A stretch of 64,000 bases of DNA from Alkalicaulis satelles. Its GTDB lineage: Bacteria > Pseudomonadota > Alphaproteobacteria > Caulobacterales > Maricaulaceae. The translations under genes and the position numbers were made by a program. Positions 17,276 through 26,829 of this stretch are shown here, piece by piece. The stretch's first letter is position 1. Each line of letters begins with the position of its first letter. The DNA lies in assembly GCF_008630495.1 (NCBI RefSeq), contig NZ_VWOJ01000001.1:806001-870000 (forward strand). Direction: 5' to 3'. Below the pieces are notes generated by a model. It was not told where the DNA came from, made no database searches, and saw only the letters and a program-made list of their open reading frames with translations.

Positions 17276-17925
17276 GCTTCGCCTCCTCGCCCTTCACTGA
17301 GCGTGCGGATCATACCCTCCGCTTCGTCCAACAGCGCCGCCTTGAGCCCGCGCCGCGCCCGCGCCAGCAGGGATTCCAGCGCCTCTTCACTGATCTCCAG
17401 GCAGGCGGCGGCCTCGGCCTGGCTCATATCCTGAAAATGGCGCAATTCCAGCGCCATGCGCTGGCGTTCTGGCAAGGCCGCGATGGCCTGGCGCACCTGC
17501 TCAGCGCTTTGCCCCGCCGCCAGGGTCTGATCTGCGCCCGGCGCAGGATCCTCACGCTCGGGCATGACATCGCCCGCCAGGGGCCGCTCGCGGCGTTTGC
17601 GCAGGCGGTCATGGCAGGTATTGATGGCGATGCGCGCCACCCAGGTTTCCAGCTTCGCCCGGCCGGGATCATAGCTCCCGATCTTGCGCCAGACCTTCAC
17701 GAAGACATCCTGGGCGGCGTCCTCGGCCTCGCTGGAATCGCCCAATAGTCTGAACGACAAGGCGTGAACCATGGGCAGGCAGCGCCGTGTCAGCGCCGCC
17801 ACCGCCTCGCGCTCCCCGCGCGCCACGCCTTCGGCCAGCGCCCGGTCTGCAGCGGCCTGCATCCCGCCTGCCCCGGCCTGAGGGCCGGGGCGTCCTGAAA
17901 TCAGGCGCAAGGCGGGACGCATCAT
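17272..17925 (-). CDS. ECF-type RNA polymerase sigma factor
   Basis: A 217-residue sigma-70 family factor with only regions 2 and 4. Region 2 (about residues 45-110) includes LLGDSSEAEDAAQDVFVKVW, followed by the DNA-melting segment LETWVARIAINTCHDRLRKR. Region 4 (about 140-200) includes IAALPERQRMALELRHFQDM and a helix-turn-helix SQAEAAACLEISEEALESLL. An AGGAG sequence precedes the ATG. The gene lies 18 bases after an EF-hand gene and is coupled to a membrane protein and a Spy-like protein, consistent with envelope-stress control. Confidence 0.9.
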   Translation of the reverse strand: MMRPALRLISGRPGPQAGAGGMQAAADRALAEGVARGEREAVAALTRRCLPMVHALSFRLLGDSSEAEDAAQDVFVKVWRKIGSYDPGRAKLETWVARIAINTCHDRLRKRRERPLAGDVMPEREDPAPGADQTLAAGQSAEQVRQAIAALPERQRMALELRHFQDMSQAEAAACLEISEEALESLLARARRGLKAALLDEAEGMIRTLSEGRGGEA

Positions 17926-17943
17926 GCCATGGCTCCTGATGGC

Positions 17944-18516
17944 CTAGCCGCCGTGATTGCGGCGCCAGCCGCGTCCGCGGCGCTCACCGCCGCCACGGCG
18001 TTCACGCATGCGCTCGCGGGCCTGTTCAGCGGCGGCGCGGCGCTCTTCGGCTGTGACGACGCCATCATCATTGGCGTCGACGCGGTCGAACTGGTCAAGA
18101 CCGCGAGCGATGAAGTCCTCACGGGTAATCTCGCGCGGGCGGGCCTCGCCATTGCCCCGGCGCTCACGCCAGGCCTGGGCGCGCGGGCTGTCAGCGCGTT
18201 GACTTCTAAGGGCCTGCATCGCCGGAGAAGCGTCTTCGTGATTGAGGACGCCGTCATTATTGCGGTCGCGGAAGTCAAACTCCTCGCCCAGGAAGGCGGC
18301 GAAATCGGCGCGGGTCAGGTCCGCATCGCGGTCGCCCGCGGCGGCGGCCAGCATCATCATGCCGCCTGCGCCGCGCCGGGGACCGGCATGAGCGCGCTCG
18401 CCGTAAGAGGCGGAAGCGCCATGTTCATCGGACACATAGCCTGCAGCCTGCACACCTGCGGCGCCGCCAAGCGCCAGCGAGGCCGCTGCCAGGGAAGTCA
18501 GAAGCGTGGTTTTCAT
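17944..18516 (-). CDS. Exported EF-hand domain protein
   Basis: A 190-residue protein with a Sec signal peptide (KTTLLTSLAAASLALGGAAGVQA). Acidic loops of EF-hand type follow: DRDADLTRADF near residue 69, DRNNDGVLNHED near 85 and DANDDGVVTAEE near 150. The last ~30 residues are rich in Arg and Gly. The start at ATG 18516 is chosen because the longer frame precedes a clear signal sequence. It heads the ECF sigma/anti-sigma/Spy-like operon, so it may be a calcium- or metal-responsive periplasmic component. Ca2+ binding is inferred from loop pattern only. Confidence 0.85.
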   Translation of the reverse strand: MKTTLLTSLAAASLALGGAAGVQAAGYVSDEHGASASYGERAHAGPRRGAGGMMMLAAAAGDRDADLTRADFAAFLGEEFDFRDRNNDGVLNHEDASPAMQALRSQRADSPRAQAWRERRGNGEARPREITREDFIARGLDQFDRVDANDDGVVTAEERRAAAEQARERMRERRGGGERRGRGWRRNHGG

Positions 18517-18600
18517 GTCGGTCACCTTGTCATTGCCAAAGGGCCCCAGCCCTGATGACCGTGTTACGCACCGGCATGGCCTAATCCGTCGCGTCAAATG

Positions 18601-21495
18601 TCAGACCCGCCCGATCAGATGCACAAACAGGCTGTGAACACGTTCCCCGTGGCTGTTGAGGCGCTCGGCCAGCCCATCAAGCGTGTCGCACCCCGCCGAA
18701 CGCGCCAGACGCCGGGCGAAGGGCGCGCTGGCGCGCGACGGATCAAACCCGCCGCCATGGGCGGCGCGGATCAGCTGGGTCACGGCGGCGTAATCCTCAT
18801 GGGCGGCGATCAGCGTCTCCACATCCGCGCGCTCAAGAGCCCCCGCCCCGGCCAGCTGGCGCAGCGCCGGGCCGGTGCCGGGGTCGAACCGGGCGCGCGC
18901 GATGAGCTGGGCGGTCTGGGCGATGAACTCGATCTCGATCATCCCGCCCTCGCGCAGCTTGAGATCCCAGGACGAGCGGGCGGGCTTGTCACGGGCCAGG
19001 CGCGCGCGCATGTCGGCGGCGTCGGCGCGAATACTTTCAGAGGCCGCAGGGCGGGCGATGGCCGCCGAGACCGCCGCTTCCAGCGCCTCGCCCAGCCCGG
19101 CTTCGGCCACAACGCGCGCGCGGGTCAGCGCCATGCGCTCCCAGGTCCAGGCTTCCTCGCTGGCGTAATAGCTCTCAAAGCGCGACAGGCGCACGGCCAG
19201 CGGCCCGTGACTGCCTGACGGGCGCAGGGCCATGTCCACCGGATAGAGATCACCTTCTTCCGTGGGCGCCGACAGCGCCGAAACCAGGCGCTGGGCGAAG
19301 CGCACGAACCAGGTCTCGGCCCCCAGCGGCTTGGCGCCGTCAGACCGCTCCGCATCGGCGTCATAGACCAGCATCAGATCGAGATCGGAATCAGCCGACA
19401 GCTCGCGTCCGCCCAGCTTGCCAAGGCCCAGCACCGCCCAGCGCCCGGGCGCTGGGCCATGGCGGCGGGCCATCTCGGCTTCGGCGGCCCTGGCCATGGC
19501 CGCCACGCTGGCGTCGGCGAGCGCGGCGAAGGCCTCGCCGGCTTCGCTCGCTGTGGCGCGTTCGATGAGCAGCTGGGCGCCGATGCGCAGGCGCTCCTCG
19601 CGCGCGATGCGCCGGGCGGTGTTGAGGCTGTCCTCGAACGCCAGCCCCTCCAGCGCCGCAAAGCGCTCCGCCACCAGCCCCGGCTCGTCGTCTTTCAGCG
19701 GGCGGGCGAAGGCCGGCTCCAGCATCACATCGATCAGGGCCGGGCGGCGGGCGAGCAATTCGGCCAGGCGCGGGGCGAGGCCCAGAATGGCGATCAGTTC
19801 GCGGGCGAGCTCGGGCTGGTTGACCAGAAGCGACAGCACCTGCACCCCGCTGGGCAGGCCCTCGAAAAACGCCGCGAAGCGCGCCAGCGCCGCATCCGGA
19901 TCGCCAGTGGCCGCAATGGCCTCCACCAGGCGCGGGGCGAAGCGTGAAAACAGGCGCCGGGCGCGTTCAGTGCGGGCCGCGCGGGCCCGGCCCGCCGCCC
20001 ATCCCGACAGGCGCGCCCACACCATGGCCGGGTCCTCGAAGCCGAGCTTGTCCAGCGTGGCCAGGGTATCGGGCGTGGGCTCCACGCCGGTGAGCACCAG
20101 GCTTCCGGCCTGCGTCGCCAGGCTCTCGCCGTCTTCGAACTGGGCCGAGAACAGGGCGTGGACGCCCTGAAGCGTCTTTCGGATGCGCGCATCGAAGGCG
20201 GCCAGATCCCCCTCGCCTGACAACGCCGCCACGGCGCGCCTCGCCTCATCGGCTTCGGGCAGGGTCTGGCTCTGGGCGTCCTCGATCATCTGCACGCGGT
20301 GTTCAGCGTCGCGCAGCACCGCGTAGGCATGCGCGAGCGCATCAACCTCGCCCGCTTCGATCAACCCCTCTGCCGAAAGCGCCTTGAGCGCATCCAGCGT
20401 ACCCGCCGGACGCAGGGCCGGATTGCGGCCCCCGAAGGCGAGCTGCAGCACCTGGGCGAAGAACTCGATCTCGCGTATCCCGCCGCGCCCGAGCTTCAGA
20501 TCATGACCTGCCGCGCGCACTTTGGAGCGCTCGCCCACCGCCTGGATCTGCTTGGCCAGCGCGCGGATATCCTCCACGGCGGCGAAATCGAGCGCCCGGC
20601 GCCAGATGAAGGGGGTGAGATCTTTCAGGAAGCCTTCCGCCATCTTGCGGTCGCCCGCGCACCAGCGCGCCTTGGCGTAGGCGGCCCGCTCCCAGTTCTG
20701 GCCCACCGCCTCGAAATAGCGCCGCGCCATGTCCGCGCTCACCGCCGGGGGCGTGGAGGACGGGTCGGGCCGCAGGCGCAGATCGACGCGGAACACATAG
20801 CCGTCCGCCGTCACCTCCTGCATCAGGAAGGCGAGCTTCTGGGCCAGGCGGTTGAAGCTCTTGTGGGCGTCCTTGCCCTGGGGCGCGCAAGCGGTCTCGG
20901 GCTCCCATAGGATGACCAGATCAATGTCGGACGAGAAATTCAGGCTGCGCTGGCCATGCTTGCCCAGCGTCAGCACGAAATAGCCCGGCACGGGATTGTC
21001 CGGATCGCTGACCTCGAACCCGGTCAGGCGCGCGGCGGCCGCCAGCGAGGCCTGCACGCTCACATCGGCGAAATCGGACAGGGCGCGGGTCACCGCCTCC
21101 AGCGGCCAGGCGCCGGCCAGATCGCTCAGCGCCACGGTGAGATGCAAATCGGCCTTGGCCTCGCGCAAGGCGCGCAGCACGTCAGCCTCGTCCTCCAGCG
21201 CACCCGCCGCGCGCGCCGCATCCAGCGCCCGGGCCAGTACGCTTTCAGGCGATTGCTCGCCCAGGGCCTGCAGCGTTTGAGGCCGTCGCGCCGCGATGCG
21301 CGCCAGATAGGGCGCCGCGGCGAATACCGCGTCCAGAAACGCCCCGCCCGCCTGCTCCCCCGGCTCCCTTGCCTCGCCCGCCGCCTCCCAGGGCGCATAG
21401 GCGCTTTCAGGAATGCGCTCGCGCCAGCGCGCCGCCCCGGCCGCATCAATCAGTGGCAAGGTGACAGACAAACGGTGCGGCAGGGCGGCGGTCAT
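18601..21495 (-). CDS. glnE: Bifunctional glutamine synthetase adenylyltransferase/adenylyl-removing enzyme
   Basis: A 964-residue GlnE with the expected duplicated layout. The N-terminal adenylyl-removing nucleotidyltransferase core has NFSSDIDLVILWEP near residue 188. The C-terminal adenylyltransferase core has GKLGGRELSADSDLDLMLVY near residue 700. Helical GlnD/PII-type regions lie between and after them. It adjusts glutamine synthetase activity to nitrogen status in response to PII. It lies at the end of the degP/feuPQ block, the same relative position as in rhizobia. The ADI gene lies 52 bases upstream. Confidence 0.95.
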   Translation of the reverse strand: MTAALPHRLSVTLPLIDAAGAARWRERIPESAYAPWEAAGEAREPGEQAGGAFLDAVFAAAPYLARIAARRPQTLQALGEQSPESVLARALDAARAAGALEDEADVLRALREAKADLHLTVALSDLAGAWPLEAVTRALSDFADVSVQASLAAAARLTGFEVSDPDNPVPGYFVLTLGKHGQRSLNFSSDIDLVILWEPETACAPQGKDAHKSFNRLAQKLAFLMQEVTADGYVFRVDLRLRPDPSSTPPAVSADMARRYFEAVGQNWERAAYAKARWCAGDRKMAEGFLKDLTPFIWRRALDFAAVEDIRALAKQIQAVGERSKVRAAGHDLKLGRGGIREIEFFAQVLQLAFGGRNPALRPAGTLDALKALSAEGLIEAGEVDALAHAYAVLRDAEHRVQMIEDAQSQTLPEADEARRAVAALSGEGDLAAFDARIRKTLQGVHALFSAQFEDGESLATQAGSLVLTGVEPTPDTLATLDKLGFEDPAMVWARLSGWAAGRARAARTERARRLFSRFAPRLVEAIAATGDPDAALARFAAFFEGLPSGVQVLSLLVNQPELARELIAILGLAPRLAELLARRPALIDVMLEPAFARPLKDDEPGLVAERFAALEGLAFEDSLNTARRIAREERLRIGAQLLIERATASEAGEAFAALADASVAAMARAAEAEMARRHGPAPGRWAVLGLGKLGGRELSADSDLDLMLVYDADAERSDGAKPLGAETWFVRFAQRLVSALSAPTEEGDLYPVDMALRPSGSHGPLAVRLSRFESYYASEEAWTWERMALTRARVVAEAGLGEALEAAVSAAIARPAASESIRADAADMRARLARDKPARSSWDLKLREGGMIEIEFIAQTAQLIARARFDPGTGPALRQLAGAGALERADVETLIAAHEDYAAVTQLIRAAHGGGFDPSRASAPFARRLARSAGCDTLDGLAERLNSHGERVHSLFVHLIGRV

Positions 21496-21547
21496 GGAGC
21501 GGAGCGTGGCGCGCGCCGGTCAGAAGGGCAAGGTGGTGACGCGCCCC

Positions 21548-22963
21548 CTAGTCCCGCCGCAGCGGCATGGTCAGGCAGTGGGGCCCGCCGTAATTGGCCC
21601 AGAGCTCGCGCGCGGGGAAGGTGGTGACAGCGACGCCGTCGCGTTCCAGCGCGGCCTCAGTCAAGGGCGAGCCGTCATAGGCCAGAACCTGGCCGGGCGC
21701 TGTGGCGACCACGTTGGAGGCCTGGCGGCGCATTTCGCCCAACGTGTCGCGCATGAAGGCGCTGAAGCCCTCCTGCCCGGCGTCCGGCGCGCGCCCGCCC
21801 ACATGGGTGACGCGATAGCCGCGCGCGCGGACATAATCGACCAGCTTCATGTCCTCGAGTTCTTCCTTCGCGCCCGTGCCGGCGCGGTAGAGCGTGACCT
21901 TGCCGATCTCCTTGAGGAAATCGAGCGCGGTCGAGGCGTCGCTGTCGCTGATGGTCGTCTCGGTGCGCGCGCCGCGAATGTATTCGCTCAACGGGTCCTC
22001 GCCGGCATGGGCGTGTTCCAGGAACCAGGGCACGCACAGCACATGGCGGTCAGCCACATGGGTGAAGAAGGTGTCCAGATGCAGGAACAGCACGCGCAAG
22101 CCCGCCACCGCGCCCCCGCCCATGGAGGGCTGGTTGCGGGTGAGGTATTCGGTCTGGTGCACATGGATGGCGAGCACATCCATGTTGAGACGGCGCGCCA
22201 GCAGCGGCGCGGCGCGCGGGTCGGAGCGCTGGCCCACGCCCAGGAAGAGCGTGTTGCGGTCCACCATCTGGGCGTCCCCGCCCTCCAGAATCACGCCTTC
22301 GGCCACGGCGTCGAACGCGACCGGGTAATCGGCGAGCTGGGGCGCGTGCATGAGGGCGAAGCGCAGCGTCATGTTCTCGCGCAGGCGGCGGGGGCTGAGC
22401 GAATTGCACACCACCAGGCCATTAGGCGTCATGAAGCTGGCGTCGCGCGTCCACATGGTGGAGCTGGAATCGCTGACATCATGGCGGTAGCCGCCAATAT
22501 CGCGCAGCCGGTACTGACGTGCCGGATCGCGGCCCAGAAGGGTGGCGGCGCTGACCGCGTCCGCATCGCCCGACAGGCGCGGATGCACGCCCGACAGCCA
22601 GGCCTCGAAGCGTCCCGAAGCGCGCGCCGCATCGATGGCTCCCTGCAGCGCGTCGGCAAGCTCCAGCACCTCGGCGCCCGTTTCGCGCAAGAGCCGGGTG
22701 AGGTGACCATGCTGGGCGACAAACTCAGGCCAATGAGAGTTGAGATTCGGGACCAGACCGCCGCTCTCGCGCTCGATCATGTAGTCGTCCATGACCGGCG
22801 AATGGACCAGCACATGGCGCAGCGCGCCGATATCATCGCGCACAAAGGCCGGGCCGTCCTGGGCTGCGCCATTGCCCTGCGCACAGGCGCGCGCCGCGAC
22901 CATCGCGCTCACCGCCGCCCCGCCTGCAAGCGCCATCGCGCCGCGCCGGCTGATCTCGTTCAT
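21548..22963 (-). CDS. Arginine deiminase family protein with Tat signal peptide
   Basis: A 471-residue amidinotransferase-fold protein. Catalytic signatures of arginine deiminase are in place: MWTRDAS near residue 178, EGGDAQMVD near 230, FLHLDTFFTHVAD near 295, and a C-terminal GGPHCLTMPLRRD supplying the catalytic Cys. It would hydrolyse arginine to citrulline and ammonia. ATG 22963 starts a twin-arginine signal (SRRGAMALAGGAAVSAMVAARACA), which is unusual because ADI enzymes are normally cytoplasmic. No arcB or arcC genes are nearby. The gene sits between a feuPQ-like pair and glnE, where relatives have no such gene. Confidence 0.85.
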   Translation of the reverse strand: MNEISRRGAMALAGGAAVSAMVAARACAQGNGAAQDGPAFVRDDIGALRHVLVHSPVMDDYMIERESGGLVPNLNSHWPEFVAQHGHLTRLLRETGAEVLELADALQGAIDAARASGRFEAWLSGVHPRLSGDADAVSAATLLGRDPARQYRLRDIGGYRHDVSDSSSTMWTRDASFMTPNGLVVCNSLSPRRLRENMTLRFALMHAPQLADYPVAFDAVAEGVILEGGDAQMVDRNTLFLGVGQRSDPRAAPLLARRLNMDVLAIHVHQTEYLTRNQPSMGGGAVAGLRVLFLHLDTFFTHVADRHVLCVPWFLEHAHAGEDPLSEYIRGARTETTISDSDASTALDFLKEIGKVTLYRAGTGAKEELEDMKLVDYVRARGYRVTHVGGRAPDAGQEGFSAFMRDTLGEMRRQASNVVATAPGQVLAYDGSPLTEAALERDGVAVTTFPARELWANYGGPHCLTMPLRRD

Positions 22964-23045
22964 GGCCGCCCTCCCCGGATAATGCCGGAAGATGACGCTA
23001 TCAGGCTTCGCACGGCGCGGCGCGCGGAAAATGACAGGCGCCCGC

Positions 23046-24479
23046 CTAGCCCTCTCCCGCCAGGAAGGTGAGGGCGATGCGCAGGCCCGGGCCCTGGCCG
23101 TCCACGGCGCCGGGGCCGTCATCCAGGGTCAGGCGCGCGCCATGAACCTCGGCGATGGCCTGGACCAGCGACAGGCCGAGGCCCACGCCGGGCAGGGAGC
23201 GCGATTTCTCCAGCCGCACAAACCGCTCCAGCACCCGCGCGCGGTAGGCCATGGGAATGCCCGGCCCGGTATCGGTGACCGATACTTCCGCCGCCCCCGC
23301 CGCCGTGCGCCGGCCGCGCAGCACCACCGCGCCGCCTTCAGGCGTGTATTTGACCGCATTGTCGAGGATATTGGCCACCGCCTGGGCGATCAGCTCGCGA
23401 TCGCCCAGAAGGCGCAGGCCCGGCGGGCAGTCGAGCGCGAACTCCATGCCCTTTTCCTCGCACACCGGCTCGTAAAGCTCGGCCACATCGGCCATCAGGG
23501 CGGAGAGATCCAGCGGCTCGAAGGCGCGCCGGCGCTCTCCGGCCTGCAGTCGGGCCAGCGACATCACCGCGTTGAACGTGCGCAACAGCTCGTCCACATC
23601 GCCAATGGCGCGCTGCAGCGCCGCCTCGCGCTCCTCGGCGTCATCGGCTTCGATCAGCGCGCTTTCCAGCCGCCCGCGCAGGCGCGTCAGCGGCAGGCGC
23701 AGATCGTGGGCGATGGAATCGCCCGCCGTGCGCATGCGCTGCATGAGATGCTCCACCCGGTCGAGCATGGCGTTGAAGTTTTCCGACAGCTCGTCGAGCT
23801 CGTCGCCGGTGTGATTGCGCGGGGCGCGGCTTTCCAGGCGCCCGGCGCGGATGGCGCGCGCGGCCGCGTTGATGGCGTCCAGGCGCTTTGAAAAGCGCCG
23901 GCTGACCACTGCGCCCGACACCAGCCCCAGCCCCAGCGCCAGCGCCGAGGCCAGCAGGACGGCATTGAGCGTGTTGGAGATGAAGCGCGTCTCCTCCTCC
24001 ACATCCATGCCCACAAACACGCGGTGCCCGCCGGAGAGATCCATGATCTGGCCGCGCGCATTACGACCCTCGCCGCCCGTGGCGCCGTCGGCGGGCGCAC
24101 GCTCATAGAAGAATCGCACACGTCCCTGGGCGTCGGCGGGCGCGGCCGGCAGGCTGGAGATATTGCCCGAGATGCGCCGCCGCTCCGGATCCTGGAAAAG
24201 GTAGAGAAACTCGCCGCCGCCCACAGAGCGCTGGACGATATAGCGATTGGCGCCCTGGGCGCCCCCGGCAGCGTAGCGCGCCTCGATCTGGGCGATCTCC
24301 GCGGCGATGGCCGCGTCGGCCCGGTTCATGGAAGCGCCTACCGTGGCCGCGTAGACCAGCGCAAGGATGACGAAGCTGCACAGCGCAAACAGCCCCGCCG
24401 ACAACAGCGTCAGACGGAAGGCGGTTGTCCGCAGGAAGGGCGGCAGGCGCCAGGCCGATGGTTCCGCCGTTTCGCTCAC
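23046..24479 (-). CDS. Sensor histidine kinase, FeuQ-like
   Basis: A 477-residue membrane kinase. The first transmembrane helix is near residues 22-47, a periplasmic domain spans ~48-165 and the second helix is near 170-190. HAMP follows to ~245, then the phosphoacceptor segment SIAHDLRLPLTRLRGRLE with His near residue 258. The ATPase motifs NILDNAVKYTPEGG and DTGPGIP are intact, as is the G2-type GVGLGLSLVQAI. It lies 19 bases after its response-regulator gene. Synteny with degP and glnE matches feuPQ of rhizobia; the signal sensed is unknown here. Confidence 0.9.
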   Translation of the reverse strand: MSETAEPSAWRLPPFLRTTAFRLTLLSAGLFALCSFVILALVYAATVGASMNRADAAIAAEIAQIEARYAAGGAQGANRYIVQRSVGGGEFLYLFQDPERRRISGNISSLPAAPADAQGRVRFFYERAPADGATGGEGRNARGQIMDLSGGHRVFVGMDVEEETRFISNTLNAVLLASALALGLGLVSGAVVSRRFSKRLDAINAAARAIRAGRLESRAPRNHTGDELDELSENFNAMLDRVEHLMQRMRTAGDSIAHDLRLPLTRLRGRLESALIEADDAEEREAALQRAIGDVDELLRTFNAVMSLARLQAGERRRAFEPLDLSALMADVAELYEPVCEEKGMEFALDCPPGLRLLGDRELIAQAVANILDNAVKYTPEGGAVVLRGRRTAAGAAEVSVTDTGPGIPMAYRARVLERFVRLEKSRSLPGVGLGLSLVQAIAEVHGARLTLDDGPGAVDGQGPGLRIALTFLAGEG

Positions 24480-24498
24480 GCCGCCTCCGCGTTATCGC

Positions 24499-25170
24499 TC
24501 AGGGCTGCAGCCGGTAGCCCGCCCCGCGCACGGTATGCAGCATGGCGGTGTCGTACGGCTTGTCGATCTTGGCGCGCAGGCGCGAGATATGCACGTCGAT
24601 CACATTGGTCTGGGGGTCGAAATGATAGTCCCAGACTTTTTCCAGCAGCATGGTGCGGGTCACCACCTGGCCGGCATTGCGCATCAGGAATTCCAGCAGG
24701 CGGAATTCGCGCGGCTGCAGGAGGATGGCCTCCCCGCCCCGCTTCACCGTGCGCGCCAGCAGATCCATCTCCAGATCGCCGACTTCCAGCCGGGTCTTGA
24801 CCGCTTCGGGATTGCGCCGGCGCGCCAGCGCATCCACCCGCGCGATCAGTTCCGACGGCGCGTAGGGCTTGACCAGATAGTCATCCCCGCCCGCCTTCAG
24901 ACCCTCCACCCGGTCATCCACCTCGCCCAGGGCCGACAGGATGAGCACCGGGGTCTTGTCGCCCTCCTCGCGCAGGGCGGCGATCATGGACAGACCGTCC
25001 CGGCGGGGCATCATCCGGTCCACGATCAGGACGTCGAACGCCCCGTCACGCGCCAGCTCCAGCCCGTCTTCGCCATCATGGGCGGTGTCGGCCACATGCC
25101 CGCACTCGCGCAGCATTTTGGCGATATTGCGGGCGACTTCACGGTCATCCTCGACGATCAAAACGCGCAT
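24499..25170 (-). CDS. OmpR/PhoB-family response regulator, FeuP-like
   Basis: A 223-residue regulator. The receiver domain (residues 1-115) has acidic DD at 8-9, the phosphoacceptor in VLIVDRMMPRRDG near residue 51 and the conserved Lys in YLVKPY near 101. The winged-helix DNA-binding domain (125-222) includes LQPREFRLLEFLMRNAGQVVTR and VDVHISRLRAKID. It is 62 bases downstream of degP and directly before the kinase gene. The FeuP-like label is by position in the conserved degP-feuP-feuQ-glnE order, an inference. Confidence 0.92.
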   Translation of the reverse strand: MRVLIVEDDREVARNIAKMLRECGHVADTAHDGEDGLELARDGAFDVLIVDRMMPRRDGLSMIAALREEGDKTPVLILSALGEVDDRVEGLKAGGDDYLVKPYAPSELIARVDALARRRNPEAVKTRLEVGDLEMDLLARTVKRGGEAILLQPREFRLLEFLMRNAGQVVTRTMLLEKVWDYHFDPQTNVIDVHISRLRAKIDKPYDTAMLHTVRGAGYRLQP

Positions 25171-25232
25171 GCCGGTGATCTTCCTTTTCTGCCAGCAAGG
25201 GCGCGCCTGACTGCCTCTGGCGCCCGTGCGGT

Positions 25233-26708
25233 CTATTCCATCTCGCTAAGTTCCAGCGCCGCATAGCGCCGCTGTCCGCCCTGCATGGCCACGAACACCA
25301 GCAGCGCCGCACGGCCGCGTGACTGGGCCTGCGCGGCGGCGGCGCGGAACTCATCCACCGAGCGCACATCGCGCCCGCCCGCCTCCAGAATGGCGTCGCC
25401 CGGGCGCAGTCCCTTGCGGGCGGCCTCGGAGTCCGGCTCCACATCGGCCACCAGCAAGCCGCGCTGGCCCAGCTCCAGGCGCTGGCGGTCCTGCTCGGAC
25501 GGGGTTTCCAGCGTCATGCCGAACAGTCGCGTCACATCCGGCTCGGGCGGGGTGACCGGCTGGGCCGTGCCGCCCGCATCGGCGGGACGCTCGGCCAGGC
25601 GCACGCGGATATTGCGCTCGCGGCCATCGCGCAGCACGCGCACGGTGATCTGTTCGGTGGGCGCGAAGGCGCCCACGCGCTGGGTCAGGGCGCGCGCGCC
25701 GGACACCCGGTCGCCATTGATGGACAAGACGATGTCACCGTTTTGCAGACCGCCCTGGGCAGCCGGCGTGCCGGGCAGGACCTGATTGATCAGAACGCCC
25801 TCCACATCGGCGTCCAGGCCCATGGCGTCGCGCAGATCATCGGTGAGATCAGCCGGTGAAATGCCCAGATAGCCCCGGCGCACCATGCCGTCGGCGATCA
25901 GCTGGTCGATGATCGAGGCGGCGATGTCGGAAGGGATGGCGAAGCCGATGCCCACATTGCCCCCCGTCGGCGAGATGATGGCGGAGTTCACCCCCACCAC
26001 CCGGCCATTGAGGTCAAAGGCCGGTCCGCCCGAATTGCCCCGGTTGATGGGCGCGTCGATCTGCAGGAAGTCGATATAGGCCTGGGCCGGGCTCATCTGG
26101 CGCCCGGTGGCCGAGACGATGCCCGCCGTGGCGGTGCCGCCCAGGCCGAACGGATTGCCCACGGCCACAACCCAGTCGCCCACGCGGATATCAAGATCGC
26201 GCGCCAGCTCCACATATTTGAACGGGCGCGAGCTGGGCTCCACGCGCAGCAGCGCCAGATCGGTCAGCTCGTCGCGCCCGACGATCTCGGCGGTCAGGGA
26301 GCGTCCATCGCTGAGCGCCACGCGAATGGTGTCGGCGCCTTCGATGACATGATTGTTTGTCACCAGAAGTCCGTCATCGCTGATGAAGAAGCCCGAACCC
26401 TGCGAGCGGCGCGGACGTTGGGGCTGCTGTCCCGGCGCGCCGCCAAAACGCTCCAGGAACTCCCGGAATTGCGGCGGCAGCTGGCTCATGTCTGGCCCAT
26501 CCTCGGGGCGCACAACGCCTTCGGCCTCGATGGAGACCACAGCCGGGCTGACGCGGTCGATCAGATCGGCAAAGCTCATGGGCGCGCCATTGGGCGCGGC
26601 ATAGGTCTGGGCGTAGGCGGGCGGCGCAAAACCGGTCAGGGCGGGCGCAGCGGCGGCGAGCGCCAGGCCGGCGGCGGCGGAGACGAGCAAACGCTGGGTC
26701 AAGGTCAT
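25233..26708 (-). CDS. degP: Do-family periplasmic serine protease
   Basis: A 491-residue HtrA/DegP-type protease-chaperone that degrades misfolded envelope proteins. A signal peptide (TLTQRLLVSAAAGLALAAAAPALT) precedes the protease domain. The triad is visible as His in VTNNHVIEGAD, Asp in ELTDLALLRVEP and Ser in NRGNSGGPAFD. Two PDZ domains follow from about residue 270. The start at ATG 26708 excludes a 14-residue leader that does not look like a signal. It lies between a hydrolase-OsmC gene and the FeuPQ-like pair, as part of the ccm-degP-feuPQ-glnE block. Confidence 0.94.
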   Translation of the reverse strand: MTLTQRLLVSAAAGLALAAAAPALTGFAPPAYAQTYAAPNGAPMSFADLIDRVSPAVVSIEAEGVVRPEDGPDMSQLPPQFREFLERFGGAPGQQPQRPRRSQGSGFFISDDGLLVTNNHVIEGADTIRVALSDGRSLTAEIVGRDELTDLALLRVEPSSRPFKYVELARDLDIRVGDWVVAVGNPFGLGGTATAGIVSATGRQMSPAQAYIDFLQIDAPINRGNSGGPAFDLNGRVVGVNSAIISPTGGNVGIGFAIPSDIAASIIDQLIADGMVRRGYLGISPADLTDDLRDAMGLDADVEGVLINQVLPGTPAAQGGLQNGDIVLSINGDRVSGARALTQRVGAFAPTEQITVRVLRDGRERNIRVRLAERPADAGGTAQPVTPPEPDVTRLFGMTLETPSEQDRQRLELGQRGLLVADVEPDSEAARKGLRPGDAILEAGGRDVRSVDEFRAAAAQAQSRGRAALLVFVAMQGGQRRYAALELSEME

Positions 26709-26829
26709 GCGGCGGGAAATCCTGTCGCTGGGGGGACGCGCGCGGAACACACATCCCGTTTCGCCTCAAGCCTTGGCTGAGGCCGGTTCTCACTCATATT
26801 ACGGCGATCTTACAGATGCGTAATCCTCT

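Noticed and set aside
21413-23071. Plus-strand frame of 552 codons opposite the arginine deiminase gene
   Set aside because: Antisense shadow; the minus-strand frame has intact ADI active-site motifs.
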